Positions 62,931-64,000 of a stretch of 64,000 nt of DNA are shown in pieces. Numbering within the stretch: position 1 is the first letter of the stretch; each line of letters begins with the position of its first letter. The DNA is from Ichthyophis bannanicus. Lineage: Eukaryota; Chordata; Amphibia; Gymnophiona; Ichthyophiidae. The translations under genes and the position numbers were made by a program. The notes under the pieces were generated by a model, which did no database searches, had not been told where the DNA came from, and was given only the letters and a program-made list of their open reading frames with translations. The stretch covers positions 98,929,026 through 98,993,025 of the forward strand of contig CM066051.1 of the NCBI GenBank assembly GCA_033557465.1, in the 5' to 3' direction.

Positions 62931-63112
62931 GTGGAGGAGTAGCCTAGTGGTTAGAGAATTGGCTTAGTAATCACGAGACCAGGATACTCCTTGTGACCTT
63001 GGGCAAGTTACTTAATCCCCCACTGCCTTAAAAGAAAGGCCTGAAAATCTTCTAGTCACCATGTCAGAAAACCCAGGAGCTGTTGGGCTGCCTGGAGTCA
63101 GCCTTGACTCAA
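62931..63112 (+). mobile_element. SINE with tRNA-like head and RTE-like tail
   Basis: 'GTGGAGGAGTAGCCTAGTGG' and 'CCTTGTGACCTTGGGCAAGT' match the head of the SINE at 59196-59830. The tail 'AGAAAACCCAGGAGCTGTTG' with 'GGAGTCAGCCTTGACTCAAA' matches its RTE-like tail. The B box is damaged by a small deletion. An open frame from 63061 merely crosses the SINE tail. Confidence 0.75.
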
Positions 63113-63641
63113 AGGCATGTTTTGCATTTGCATGTGTAAACCAATGTTTTTGGTTTGTCTTAAGCTTTGATTGTCATGGATGTGATGTTGTAAGCTGCTC
63201 TCTAGGTATCCAACAATTAAATAACTGCATAAATGTATCTGAGACCTGAGCTTCATGCATGGAGGGTTTGCGGCTTTTTACCTTCTCAGGCTAGAATGAA
63301 TCTGCTACTGGTATGTGCCTGTGTCTTGGGAGGGAGACGTGTATGTCTGGGAGACATGTCTAATGCCCTTGTGTGGTTTTCTGGGTTGCTGTCATCTCAT
63401 TGCACACTTTCCCCACAGACCCTCCAGTACATCTGATTCTCTGGCTGGTGTCTTGGGTCGAATCTTCTTGCCAGTCTGGGAGTCAAGCAGGGGTTGGAAC
63501 ATGGTAAAACACGAATGTTGTAGGTGACCATCCAGTCTGTGCAGCTTTTCCTGTCGTCTCTTCGCTATTCAAGCCAGTTTCTCTTCCCTTGCTCCTCGGT
63601 TCCCTAACCACCTAGGCAAACGAAGCAACTGGTAGCTTCCA
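63113..63641. other. Unassigned sequence
   Basis: Non-repetitive sequence without a recognisable gene, RNA or element. Confidence 0.4.
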
Positions 63642-63737
63642 CAGCACACCTCGCTTCATGTGCATGCAGTTTACAGCACACCTCGCTTCATGTGCATGCA
63701 GTTTACAGCACACCTCGCTTCATGTGCATGCAGTTTT
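63642..63737. repeat. Three copies of a 32-bp tandem repeat
   Basis: The unit CAGCACACCTCGCTTCATGT plus GCATGCAGTTTA occurs three times in a row, the last with one change at its end. It contains the palindrome TGCATGCA. The 263 bases after it to the end of the window show nothing recognisable. Confidence 0.9.
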
Positions 63738-64000
63738 GCAGCCTGCTTTTCCCTTTCTCTCCTGTTGCCTGCTGCAGAAGGCGTCTGCTTGTGTGTGGTG
63801 GGAGGGTGGAGCCGAGGTTGCAGCGGGGTGATTCTTAGCTCAGGGCCGGACGTGTTAAGAATAGCAGCTCTCCGTGTCTGGCAGCCTTTGTGCCCACTGA
63901 TGCCACATCACTGAAAGATTCATTGTTTTCCAGTGCTTTGGACATCGTTCTGAGTGTGCGTGTGCACATTTGTAATCATCGATGCTGAGTGCTCTTCAGG

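Noticed and set aside
40454..62947. Many 'MCVCDIGVYIGLV'-like open frames on both strands
   Set aside because: They are translations of the GT-rich satellite in different registers, with no domain and no consistent start.
39913..63112. True tRNA genes at the A/B-box-like sites
   Set aside because: The heads are followed by SINE bodies and LINE-like tails, recur in several copies and do not fold as complete tRNAs by eye.

Overview
The window looks like repeat-dense intergenic DNA from a large vertebrate genome. No host gene could be supported. The repeat mix is DIRS retrotransposons, CR1, L2-like and BovB-like RTE LINEs, tRNA-headed SINEs, hAT-type MITEs and a Tc1 transposon. That mix fits an amphibian (a caecilian is my first guess) or a non-avian reptile. 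The species is inference; no sequence search was run.

Layout. (1) 1-8.4 kb is a nest of LINEs. An old LINE fragment is split by a BovB-like RTE on the minus strand (about 597-7186, with an 8-bp target-site duplication and an inverted 5' piece). That RTE is itself interrupted by an L2-like tail, a CR1 and a second L2-like LINE. (2) 8.4-12.6 kb is mostly unassigned DNA holding a CR1 3' end, a foldback element with a 15-bp duplication and a 1.2-kb inverted-repeat element. (3) 12.6-19.5 kb is an L2-like LINE whose C-terminal coding segment has expanded into about 42 tandem copies of a 133-bp unit. (4) 19.7-27.8 kb is a purine-rich minisatellite of about 66 units of 123-125 bp. Its minus strand is almost free of stop codons, which creates meaningless ORFs of up to 2,427 codons. 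(5) 28.3-39.9 kb is the most interesting part: two nearly complete DIRS-type tyrosine-recombinase retrotransposons and the 5' stub of a third, joined head to tail. (6) 39.9-62.9 kb is a GT-rich satellite with a monomer of about 60 bp and a dimeric derivative. It has served as a landing pad for L2-like, CR1, SINE, MITE and Tc1 insertions. (7) 62.9-64 kb holds a SINE, a small 32-bp triplicate and unassigned sequence.

How the DIRS genes work together. Each element carries a zinc-finger gag-like ORF, an RT/RNase H/methyltransferase-like ORF and an overlapping tyrosine recombinase ORF. These lie between 137-bp inverted terminal repeats that are (almost) perfect within an element but differ between elements. 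Near the 3' end sits an internal complementary region, which is the reverse complement of the two joined ends. Known DIRS biology uses this region to template circularisation; the recombinase then integrates the circle without target-site duplication. In this window the genomic junction between element 1 and element 2 is base-for-base the junction such a circle would have, so insertion of one circle into or beside another copy is the natural explanation. Element 1 has a broken gag but open RT and recombinase frames. Element 2 has an intact gag but nonsense codons in both other frames.
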